Assembly: GCA_964653595.1 (NCBI GenBank)
Contig: CAZZHH010000092.1
Location: 1 to 9,169, forward strand
Reading direction: 5' to 3'
DNA: 9,169 nt
DNA from: JBAXTE01 sp964653595
GTDB lineage: Bacteria; Bacteroidota; Bacteroidia; Bacteroidales; WCHB1-69
A program made the position numbers and the translations under genes. This document shows positions 1 to 7,800 of this stretch, one piece after another. How positions within the stretch are numbered: position 1 is the first letter of the stretch; each line of letters begins with the position of its first letter. The notes under the pieces were generated by a model, which did not search any database, was not told where the DNA came from, and saw only the letters and a list, made by a program, of their open reading frames with translations.

Positions 1-1
1 A

Positions 2-1018
2 ATTCCATTTGTTTTTGTAAATCATGTAGGTGGACATATTAACATAGTTTATGATGGTGGTTCGATGGTTGTAAATGCTGATGGCGAAATTGTATATGAA
101 ATGGAGTGTTTCAAAAACCAAGTGCACACTATCGATACAAAAGAAATAAAAAATGGCAAAAATAAAGAGATAGTACCTGTAAATATCCCTAAAATTGAGC
201 TTATGTATCAGGCAATTTGCATGGGGCTAAAAGATTATTTTAAACGATCGGGATTTTCTAAAGCTGTTTTAGGCCTTTCGGGAGGAATTGACTCTGCATT
301 AGTAGCTACACTACTGGTAGATGTGCTGGGCAAAAAAAATGTAATTGGGGTATTGATGCCTTCGGAATTCTCTTCGGATCACTCTGTAAATGATGCAATT
401 GAGCTGGCAAAAAACTTAGAAATCGAACACGATATTGTACCTATCAACTCTGCATACGACGCATTTATGAATCTTCTTGAGCCAAAATGGAACGGTTTGC
501 CTTTTGATGTGACCGAAGAGAATTTGCAAGCTCGGATTAGAGGAGTAATTCTAATGTCTTATTCCAATAAATTCAAAGCTATCTTAGTAAACACATCCAA
601 CAAAAGTGAAGCAGCAGTGGGATATGGAACTTTGTATGGCGATCTGTGTGGAGGTATTTCAGCCATCGGCGATCTGTATAAAACCCAAGTCTACGAAATG
701 GCGAATTTCCTCAATAAAGATAAAATTAGAATTCCTACTAATACCATCACAAAAGCGCCTTCTGCAGAATTACGACCTGGTCAAAAAGATTCAGATTCGC
801 TTCCAGATTATGCTCTACTTGACAAGTTATTATTCGCTCATATAGAAGGAAAAAGCAATGCCGAACAGTTGATAGCCATGGGTTTTGATCAAGCATTGGT
901 AAGCAAAGTACTTCGATTGATTCGATTAAATGAGTATAAACGAATCCAATGTCCTCCCATCATTCGTGTGTCTACAAGTGCTTTCGGGCATGGACTTAGA
1001 TTTCCAGCAGTCTGGTAA
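2..1018 (+). CDS. nadE: Glutamine-dependent NAD+ synthase, 3' part (5' end outside window)
   Basis: Makes NAD+ from nicotinic acid adenine dinucleotide, using ATP and ammonia released from glutamine; it is the last step of NAD synthesis, in the cytosol. The frame is open from base 2, so the ATG at 65 is internal. The first ~25 residues (NHVGG, then YDGGS) are the end of the N-terminal nitrilase/glutaminase domain, whose catalytic Cys would lie off the left edge. The synthase domain follows. Numbering the visible 338 residues, it has the ATP-pyrophosphatase P-loop SGGIDS at 93-98, NTSNKSE at 197-203, GYGTLYGD at 207-214 and KAPSAELRPGQ with KDSDSLP at about 251-268. The C-terminal NEYKR...PP...AFG pattern is also usual. 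By comparison with two-domain family members of roughly 550 residues, about 200 residues are missing on the left. The gene ends just before a large inverted repeat. Confidence 0.96.
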   Translation: MPFVFVNHVGGHINIVYDGGSMVVNADGEIVYEMECFKNQVHTIDTKEIKNGKNKEIVPVNIPKIELMYQAICMGLKDYFKRSGFSKAVLGLSGGIDSALVATLLVDVLGKKNVIGVLMPSEFSSDHSVNDAIELAKNLEIEHDIVPINSAYDAFMNLLEPKWNGLPFDVTEENLQARIRGVILMSYSNKFKAILVNTSNKSEAAVGYGTLYGDLCGGISAIGDLYKTQVYEMANFLNKDKIRIPTNTITKAPSAELRPGQKDSDSLPDYALLDKLLFAHIEGKSNAEQLIAMGFDQALVSKVLRLIRLNEYKRIQCPPIIRVSTSAFGHGLRFPAVW

Positions 1019-1020
1019 CA

Positions 1021-1114
1021 GTTGTGCGAATTATGCACCCAACGTTGTGCGAAATTGAGGTGTTAGTGCGAAGTTGCAAACTTTGCACAACGTTTGGGTA
1101 TAAACTCGCACAAC
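1021..1114. repeat. Two-level imperfect inverted repeat, attC-like
   Basis: Lies 2 bp after the nadE stop codon. The outer arms GTTGTGCGA (1021-1029) and TCGCACAAC (1106-1114) are perfect complements. The inner arms at 1037-1053 and 1082-1099 pair through ACCCAA-CGTTGTGC against GCACAACGTTTGGGT, with one bulged T and one mismatch. GTTGTGCGAA occurs twice, 23 bp apart, on the left (1021 and 1044), and GCACAAC twice, 23 bp apart, on the right (1085 and 1108). The inner left arm begins with ACCCAAC, which fits the integron R'' core RYYYAAC. The right arm ends CGTTTGGGT, one extra T away from the matching GTTRRRY core. A small hairpin TGCAAA-C-TTTGCA sits near the tip. Alternatives are a dispersed palindromic repeat or a terminator, but no T-tract follows. 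A weak promoter match (TTG at 1055, AAACTTTG at 1078) overlaps it. Confidence 0.75.
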
Positions 1115-1134
1115 ATAATTAAAAATAAATCAAA

Positions 1135-2403
1135 ATGAAAAAATTAAGCATTATTTCTCTTTTGTTAATAACACTTGGCATCACACAAGCGCAACACTTC
1201 GAACAATATTTCGTGTCTAAAACCTTACGCATCGATTATTTGCACAGGGGAAACCTGAAGGTCGACACCATCCTATTTGCCCAGGCACACTCGTACGACA
1301 CGTGGGCGGGAACAACCACTCAGTTGATTGACCCTTTTATGTATGGTGCCAACCGAGTAGAGCTTTACGACTCTACTTCAGGTGTGTTGATATATAGCCG
1401 TGGATATTCAAATTTGTTTGAAGAGTGGCGTACCACCGGTGAAGGAAAAGTGAAAACAGAAACGTTTGAAGAAACCCTCTTAGTCCCGATGCCCAAAAAA
1501 ACGACAAAGTTGGTCGTAAAAAGACGGGAGCGCAACTGCACCTACTCCGAAATCACCCATTTTTACCTCAATCCACGCAAAATAAAAACCTCTGCCGTTA
1601 AAAAATCACCAATCATGTTGCTTCACGAGGGTGGAGACAGCAACGAATGTATTGACATAACCTTTATTGCTGATGGTTACAGAACCGACGACTCAATTAA
1701 ATTAAAAAAGGATTTTAATCGCTACGCTAAATACCTACTAAACTGCAAACCCTTTAACACTTTAAAAAAATCAATGAACATAGTAGGTGTGCTCTCCTAC
1801 TCAAAAGATTCTGGAATCACCGATCCAATCCACTCGATTGTTAAAAATACTGCAGTTGGTTGTACCTTCAACTCCATTGGCTCTGACCGATATTTAATGA
1901 CTACAAACATGTGGAGCCTGCATAATTATATAGAATCTATATCCACCGACGCCATTGTAATCATATGTAATACCGACAAATATGGGGGCGGTGGTATTTA
2001 TAACTATTATGCAACAGTAGCTGCTGGTTCTGAGTCGGGCGATTTTATATTGATTCACGAAATGGGTCATAGTGTTGCTGGATTAGGCGATGAATATTAT
2101 AGCTCCGAAGTAAGCGTAGAAGATTTTTATCCATTAACGGTAGAGCCATGGGAGCCAAATATTACAACCCTTGTGGCCTTTGATAAAAAATGGAAGATAA
2201 TGATCTCAAAAGATACTCCTATTCCAACCCCATGCATAAAAGAATACCAAAATACAATAGGAGTTTTTGAAGGAGCTGGATATATGACAAAAGGGATATA
2301 CCGACCATGGCAAAACTGCTCCATGAAAGAGGTAAAGTACGATGCTTTTTGTCCTGTTTGCATTTCGGCCATTTCGAAGATGATTGGGTATTATCGGGAT
2401 TAG
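1135..2403 (+). CDS. Secreted M64-family (IgA peptidase type) zinc metallopeptidase
   Basis: Predicted secreted metalloprotease of 422 residues, a usual length for Bacteroidota M64 proteins with an N-terminal beta domain. Residues 1-19 form a signal peptide (KK, hydrophobic core, cleavage likely at TQA|QH). Residues ~20-155 match the expected M64 N-terminal domain. The catalytic domain starts near IDITFIADGY (173-182). The zinc site is HEMGH at 308-312, followed by GLGDEYY at 316-322, in the M64 pattern HExGHxxxGLxDEY; E309 is the likely catalytic base. NCSMK (394-398) and FCPVC (405-409) near the C-terminus supply further conserved positions and three Cys. There is no T9SS sorting domain, so it is probably periplasmic or retained at the envelope by other means. 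The ATG at 1135 is preceded by an A-rich leader without a Shine-Dalgarno site. The natural substrate cannot be told from sequence; 'IgA peptidase' is only the family name. Confidence 0.9.
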   Translation: MKKLSIISLLLITLGITQAQHFEQYFVSKTLRIDYLHRGNLKVDTILFAQAHSYDTWAGTTTQLIDPFMYGANRVELYDSTSGVLIYSRGYSNLFEEWRTTGEGKVKTETFEETLLVPMPKKTTKLVVKRRERNCTYSEITHFYLNPRKIKTSAVKKSPIMLLHEGGDSNECIDITFIADGYRTDDSIKLKKDFNRYAKYLLNCKPFNTLKKSMNIVGVLSYSKDSGITDPIHSIVKNTAVGCTFNSIGSDRYLMTTNMWSLHNYIESISTDAIVIICNTDKYGGGGIYNYYATVAAGSESGDFILIHEMGHSVAGLGDEYYSSEVSVEDFYPLTVEPWEPNITTLVAFDKKWKIMISKDTPIPTPCIKEYQNTIGVFEGAGYMTKGIYRPWQNCSMKEVKYDAFCPVCISAISKMIGYYRD

Positions 2404-2416
2404 TTTCGAAAAAACA

Positions 2417-2531
2417 ATTGCCACGAATGCACGAATAGATTTTATTCTAATGCGTCGCATAAAAATATTCGTGCATTCGTGGCAATCCATAAAAATCTTT
2501 TGACACAAAAATATTCGTGCATTCGTGGCAA
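2417..2531. repeat. Intergenic repeat: one inverted and two direct copies
   Basis: A 20-bp sequence at 2417-2436 is perfectly complementary to 2467-2486. The second copy belongs to a 25-bp unit (2461-2485) repeated exactly at 2507-2531. The core reads ATTCGTGCATTCGTGGCAA. The 30-nt loop between the inverted copies contains the small palindrome ATGCG-T-CGCAT (2450-2460), so 2417-2486 can form a long hairpin. It lies 13 bp after the M64 gene stop and may act as a transcript 3' end or transcription block, although no T-tract follows. From memory, similar 'TTGCCACGAAT...' repeats are scattered through intergenic DNA of Bacteroidota; a genome search is needed to confirm that here. Confidence 0.85.
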
Positions 2532-2553
2532 ATATCCATTCAAACCAAAACAA

Positions 2554-2571
2554 TTTTGACAGTTGTCAAAA
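2554..2571. promoter_or_regulatory. Palindrome over the -33 element of ptb (possible operator)
   Basis: TTTTGACA-GT-TGTCAAAA is a perfect palindrome with 8-bp arms and a 2-bp centre. It covers the proposed -33 box of the ptb promoter. The half-site TTTGACA also occurs at 2499-2505 and at 2582-2588, the latter overlapping the -7 box. A repressor or other DNA-binding regulator is a reasonable inference from the symmetry, but no regulator gene is present in the window. Confidence 0.45.
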
Positions 2572-2585
2572 AGTTTTTATCTTTG
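2555..2585 (+). promoter_or_regulatory. Bacteroidota-type promoter for ptb-buk
   Basis: TTTG at 2555-2558 and TATCTTTG at 2578-2585 are separated by 19 bp. This fits the known Bacteroidota primary-sigma consensus TTTG-N19-TAnnTTTG fully. Transcription would begin near 2590-2594, giving a leader of about 35 nt that is almost entirely A and T and ends at the ptb ATG (2627). Confidence 0.75.
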
Positions 2586-2626
2586 ACAAATCAAAAAAGA
2601 AAAAATAAAATAAAAATTATATACCA

Positions 2627-3526
2627 ATGGCAATTACAAAACTAAATCAATTAATCGACTTAGTAAAAGAAAAAGGCAAACAAAAACTTGTTGCTGCCTA
2701 TGCAAATGACGCACACACGATTGAAGCCGTTAACCACGCTGTAGATATGGGAATTATCGATGCCATTCTTACCGGCGACGAAGCTACCATTCGTAAAGTG
2801 TGTGGAGAATTAGGAATAGATGCAAACAAGTTTGAAATTGTTCAAGAAGCAGACGAAACCAAAGCGGCAGTATTGGCTGTAAAGTTAATCAACGAGGGCA
2901 AAGGAAGTATCTTAATGAAAGGATTGGTAAGCACCGACAAATACATGAGAGCTTTATTAAATAAAGAAAAAGGGTTAATGAATCCTAACGGTACACTTAC
3001 TCATATTGCTGTTTTTGAAAACCCTAACTATCATAAATTACTGATTGCTAGTGATTGTGCTATTATACCTCAACCCGATTTAAAACAAAAAGGAATAATC
3101 GTAAATCATTTAATTAATACAGCGCATAAAATTGGCATAGAAAAGCCAAAAGTAGCATTAATTGCAGCTACCGAGCAAATGAACAACATGCCTGCTTGCA
3201 TAGATGCAGCTATCCTCTCAAAAATGGCCGATCGCGGACAGATAAAAGGGGCCTATGTTGAAGGGCCATTAGCTTTAGATGTAGCTATAGATCAAGAGAG
3301 TGCAGAAATCAAAAAAATTGACTCTCCTGTTGCGGGAGATGCAGATTGCCTTTTGTTCCCAAATATCGAGAGTGGCAATGTTTTCTATAAAGCATGTTCG
3401 AAATTCGACAAATCTGAAATCGCTGCAAATGTGATGGGAGCTCGTGTTCCATGCGTATTGTCGTCACGAGGAGATACTGCATTAACCAAGTTATATTCTA
3501 TCGCATTAGCTGCAATTTTAGCTTAA
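2627..3526 (+). CDS. ptb: Phosphate butyryltransferase (phosphotransbutyrylase)
   Basis: Transfers the acyl group of butyryl-CoA (or isobutyryl-/isovaleryl-CoA) to phosphate, giving the acyl phosphate used by the next gene; cytosolic. The product has 299 residues, the normal length for Ptb and shorter than most phosphate acetyltransferases. Family features seen: LMKGLVSTDKYMRALLNKE at 96-114, VEGPLALDVA at 211-220, GDADCLLFPNIESGN at 237-251 and SSRGDTALTKLYSI at 279-292. The last two are the phosphate/CoA-binding stretches shared by the PTA_PTB family. Butyrate rather than acetate specificity is inferred from the butyrate kinase gene 77 bp downstream and from Ptb-like wording around residues 96-114. 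It starts at the ATG following an A/T-only leader and has its own strong promoter match. True chain-length preference (straight or branched) cannot be read from the sequence. Confidence 0.93.
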   Translation: MAITKLNQLIDLVKEKGKQKLVAAYANDAHTIEAVNHAVDMGIIDAILTGDEATIRKVCGELGIDANKFEIVQEADETKAAVLAVKLINEGKGSILMKGLVSTDKYMRALLNKEKGLMNPNGTLTHIAVFENPNYHKLLIASDCAIIPQPDLKQKGIIVNHLINTAHKIGIEKPKVALIAATEQMNNMPACIDAAILSKMADRGQIKGAYVEGPLALDVAIDQESAEIKKIDSPVAGDADCLLFPNIESGNVFYKACSKFDKSEIAANVMGARVPCVLSSRGDTALTKLYSIALAAILA

Positions 3527-3537
3527 TATTATTTATC

Positions 3538-3577
3538 AAAGAGGGGGTTAAAAAAATCTCCTCTTTTTTGTTTTTTT
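3538..3577 (+). terminator. Hairpin plus T-tract between ptb and buk (attenuator-like)
   Basis: AAAGAGGGG (3538-3546) pairs with CTCCTCTTT (3558-3566) through 9 bp including one G-T pair, with an 11-nt loop. A T-rich run broken by one G follows. This has the form of an intrinsic terminator inside the probable ptb-buk unit. No good TAnnTTTG box is visible between it and buk, so partial read-through would set a lower buk level, or the two transcripts are processed at this point. Confidence 0.7.
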
Positions 3578-3603
3578 AAAACCTATACAAAAAAGAAAAA
3601 TAG

Positions 3604-4683
3604 ATGAACGCACAACGTATTTTAGCCATTAACCCAGGCTCTACCTCGACAAAGATTGCCGTTTTTGAAGGCGAAGAACAAATTTTTATTAAAAACATTA
3701 AGCATCCAGCAGAAGATCTCGCTAACTTTAATGTGATAACCGACCAATATGAATTTAGAAAAAACATCATATTATCCGAGTTAAATGAAAATGGAATTGA
3801 TATTCATACCCTAAAAGTAATTGTAGGTAGAGGTGGCCTCGTTAAGTTTATCCCATCCGGCGTTTATACAGTGAACCAAGCAATGGAACAGGATCTGAAA
3901 ATTGGGTTTAACGGACAACATGCTAGCAACCTTGGTGGATTAATTGCTGCCGATATTGCACGTTCTATTGAAGGAGGTGCAGAAGCATATATTGCGGATC
4001 CTGTAGTAGTAGATGAACTATCCGATTTAGCACGTATTTCGGGACATCCATTGTTTGAAAGGACCTCCGTTTTTCATGCATTAAACCAAAAGGCAATTGC
4101 TCGTACTTTTGCAAAAGAAGTAAATAAAAAATATGAAGATTTAAACCTTATTGTAGTTCACCTAGGTGGTGGTATCAGCGTAGGTGCGCATGAAAAAGGC
4201 CGTGTAGTAGATGTAAACCAAGCATTGGACGGAGATGGCCCTTTTAGCCCCGAACGTAGTGGTTCACTTCCTGTAGGACAATTAGCTAAACTATGCTTTA
4301 GTGGCAAATACACCTACGATGATGTTAAAAAAATGATTACTGGCAAAGGTGGATATGTAGCCTACCTTGATTCTAATGATGCTTACCAAGTAGAACTAAA
4401 AGCAAACGCAGGGGACGAAAAAGCAAAATTAATTGTAAAAGCTATGGCATATCAAGTATCCAAAGAAATTGGATCCATGGCAGTTGTTCTTAAAGGAAAA
4501 GTAGATGCAATTCTTCTTACTGGCGGTATTGCTCACAGTAAAACTTTTACAGCTGATATTACAGAACAAGTTGGTTTTATTGCTCCTATTAAAATCTATC
4601 CTGGAGAAGACGAAATGCGTGCACTAGCCCTTAATGGCTTACTAATTTTAAACAAAGAGATCGTTCCTTCCGAATACAAATAG
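3604..4683 (+). CDS. buk: Butyrate kinase
   Basis: Converts butyryl phosphate (or a branched-chain acyl phosphate) and ADP to the free acid and ATP, completing the Ptb-Buk route of substrate-level phosphorylation; it can also run in reverse. The 359-residue ASKHA-fold kinase shows the N-terminal phosphate loop NPGSTSTK (10-17), FHALN (158-162), HLGGGIS (186-192), DGDGPFSPERSGSLP (209-223) and TGGIAHS (306-312). The DGDGPFSPERSG stretch is typical of butyrate kinases rather than acetate kinases, which are also longer (~400 residues). It lies 77 bp after ptb, separated from it by a hairpin/T-tract, and is followed by a strong terminator. The ATG at 3604 has an A-rich leader (AAAGAAAAATAG) and places the phosphate loop at the usual distance from the N-terminus. 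Related branched-chain carboxylate kinases are the main alternative assignment. Confidence 0.95.
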   Translation: MNAQRILAINPGSTSTKIAVFEGEEQIFIKNIKHPAEDLANFNVITDQYEFRKNIILSELNENGIDIHTLKVIVGRGGLVKFIPSGVYTVNQAMEQDLKIGFNGQHASNLGGLIAADIARSIEGGAEAYIADPVVVDELSDLARISGHPLFERTSVFHALNQKAIARTFAKEVNKKYEDLNLIVVHLGGGISVGAHEKGRVVDVNQALDGDGPFSPERSGSLPVGQLAKLCFSGKYTYDDVKKMITGKGGYVAYLDSNDAYQVELKANAGDEKAKLIVKAMAYQVSKEIGSMAVVLKGKVDAILLTGGIAHSKTFTADITEQVGFIAPIKIYPGEDEMRALALNGLLILNKEIVPSEYK

Positions 4684-4702
4684 AAAACAATTATTATTAT
4701 TC

Positions 4703-4734
4703 AAAGCTCAACCTTTGTAGGTTGAGCTTTTTTT
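4703..4734 (+). terminator. Intrinsic terminator after buk
   Basis: A perfect 12-bp stem (4703-4714 with 4719-4730) closes a TTGT loop and runs directly into a T-tract. It starts 20 bp after the buk stop and ends the ptb-buk unit. Confidence 0.93.
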
Positions 4735-4825
4735 GTCGAAAAAAACCGATTGTTTATCTAAAAACCACCTACTTATGACAAAAAATGCATACATTTATCG
4801 AAGAAACAAATCGAAAAAAACAAAT

Positions 4826-7800
4826 ATGAGAAAAGGAATTTTTACACTTTTAATCTGCTTGGTATTGTCGGCAGTAGCTTTTGGCCAAAAACTTTCAGAC
4901 ATTACCACCCAAAACACAGGAACTTCTTGGGTGCAATTCAAACCAAACCTTAATGCAAAAGGTACTACTTTTTTTAGCCAATACAAAAAAGCTTTTGGAT
5001 TGACGGAAAACGACGAAATGCGTTTAATAAAAAGCGAAACAGATGCTATTGGGTTTACTCATTATCGATATCAACAGTATCACAACAACGTGTTGGTATT
5101 TGGTGCTATCTACATTCTTCACGAAAAAAACAACCAACTTAAAACTGGTAATGGATTGATTGTGAGCAACCTAAAAACAACTTCAAAACCTTCTATCTCA
5201 TCTAAAAAAGCTGTTGAAATAGCCATAGCCAAAGTATCTGCCAATGAATATGCTTGGCAAAACAAAATATTGGAAGCCGATTTAAAAACCATGACTAAAG
5301 ACGCTAAGGCAACCCACTACCCAACTCCAAATTTGATGCTTTTCTCAAAAAATCTATCAAAAGACTATACGTTGGTATATAAAGTAGAAGTGTTTTCTAC
5401 TAAACCATTACAAAGAGTAGCAATTTATGTAGATGCATTTTCTGGTCAAATTTTTCATACCATCAATATGATGAAAACCTCAGACAAACCAACCAAAGCT
5501 CAAACACGATACAATGGCATACGAACGATTACCGTAGATTCTGTAAACTCTACTCAGTATTATTTGCGCGAAAGTGGCCGTGGAAACGGAATCACCACTA
5601 AAAACCTTCAAAATCAAGGAGATATGGTTAACGTAAATACAAATTTAGCAGTTCATATCATAGAGACTGATACTTTTTTTAACGAAGACATTACCGCAAA
5701 TAACGCACACTGGGCATCTGAAATGACCTACGACTATTTTTTACAAGTTCACAACAGAAATAGTTATAACGGGAATGGCATTGGTCTATTCAGTTATGTT
5801 CATTGGGGAAACGCCATTTCAAATGCAATGTGGACAGGATCTGCAATGGTGTATGGAGATGGAGGTGGAACCACTGGACCTTTTACTACTGCTGAAATAT
5901 GTGGACACGAAATTAGCCATGCTGTAACACAATATACTGCAGATTTAGTTTACGAAAACGAGCCTGGTGCATTAAATGAATCCTTCAGCGACATGTTCGG
6001 ATCGATGGTTAACCTATTTGCTACGGATACTCTTAATTGGTTAATTGGATCGCAAACAGGATCTGCATTCAGAAATATGATAAATCCAAAGCAATATCAA
6101 AATCCAGATACATACAAGGGCCAATATTGGGTAACTGGAACCGAAGATAATGGCGGAGTTCATACCAACAGTGGTGTGGCTAATTATTGGTTTGCACTAA
6201 TTGTTCAAGGGGACACAGGCACGAACGATAAAGGTTACAAATACAACATTTCCCCAATAGGTTCTCAAAAATCAGAAAAAATAGCTTACAGAGCATTGTC
6301 TACTTATCTTACACCCAATTCAAAGTATATCGATTGCTATAATGCAACCATACTTGCAGCAAACGACTTGTATGGCGAATGTTCCGTTGAATCAAAAACC
6401 GTTGCAGATGCATGGGTTGCTGTTGGCGTTGGACGCCCTTTCGACACCCTTGCAGTATATACTAATGGCATCACAGGACCAATTACAGACTGTGGTCTTA
6501 CCAATGAAACACTAAACATTACCCTTTTTTACAATGGCTGTAACCGTTCGCTAGAAACTGGTACAAAAATTTATCTAATGGCAAAAGTGGATGTATCCAC
6601 GGTTTATTACGACACTCTTCTCTTGACAACCCCATTTGTTGGCGGAACCTCTATTACGCACTCCTTTTCATCCCCTATTGATGTTTCTACAATTGGAAAT
6701 CATCGAATCGACTTATGGATTAAAACCGAAGGTGCTGACACCTATTCTGATAGTATCAAAAACTATCAATTTACCAATAGATTACAACAAAATATAGATT
6801 TTGCCGCAACACAGGTGTTAAGTCCCAAAACATCATGCCTCTTAGGAACCGAAGAGACCGTTTCGATGTCATTTACTTACTTGGGCTGTGAACCAACCCA
6901 AATTAACGACTCGGTACGACTCGGTTATTCCATAAACTCATCGGATACCGTCTATGAATATAAAGTACTAAACCAACAGATGAATTATGGAGACACATTA
7001 ACATATACTTTTCTTACAAAAGCAGACTGTTCTCAAGTTGGAAATAATACCGTTCAGGTATTTACAGCAAACACTCTAGACACCTTGAGATCAAACAATA
7101 CAAAATCCATAACAATCACAAGACCGTTCTTTTTGAACGATCATGGAGTGTTAAACTTCAATGAATCTGATGTTTATAACTACTATTACAAAGAGATTGT
7201 ACAACATGGAAAAATACAATTAAAAACTATCTCTGGCTATCCTAATGGGAGAGTACTACAAATGACTAGCGGAAATGTATTCGATTATTATACCTTACTT
7301 GAATTTCCTAGCAGTGCTGACAATGCTTGGAGCGTAAACGAAATGCTATCGGCGAAAGCAAACTTTTGTGTGGATGCCCGTACATTAACATCGCTACATT
7401 TAAGCTTCGACCTAAAACAAACCAATGGCTCCGCTTTATATTCACAATATTTGGGAAGTCAAGATTTTTCAATGGCAAGTATCATGAGAATTTTAGTAAA
7501 TGGAGATCATTATAACAATCAAACATTTAAATCTACAACCAGCAGCGCAGATCCATTTACCAATCATGTCTTAAATTTAAGCAATTATATCGGAAATGTC
7601 TTAGAAGTATCCTTCGAAACACGAAATATTTCGGGAGATATCGGACAAACTTTAGACAATGCATATCTTGACAATTTGCATTTCATTCTAAACTCTGGAG
7701 ATGATATCACCGAAGTAAATTCGGATATTTCATTCAATCTTTATCCTAATCCAGCAAATCAACAAACCAATTTATACATTAACTCAAAAGACTTTTTGGT

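Noticed and set aside
65..67. ATG as the true start of the NAD synthase gene
   Set aside because: The frame is open to base 2 and the upstream codons encode conserved end-of-nitrilase-domain residues (NHVGG, YDGGS).
2417..2531. Possible CRISPR array
   Set aside because: Only two direct copies and one inverted partial copy are present, with no series of regular spacers and no cas genes nearby.
2206..2553. Minus-strand reading frame of 115 codons
   Set aside because: It lies antisense to the conserved C-terminus of the M64 peptidase and runs into the repeat region; its composition is that of a shadow frame and it has no recognisable domain.
4789..4797. TACATTTA as a -7 box for the M4 protease gene
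   Set aside because: It departs from TAnnTTTG at the last base and no TTTG lies at the proper upstream distance.
4733..4825. N-terminal extension of the M4 protease from a TTG codon
   Set aside because: It begins inside the T-tract of the buk terminator and would put a charged stretch before the signal peptide; the ATG at 4826 gives a normal signal sequence.
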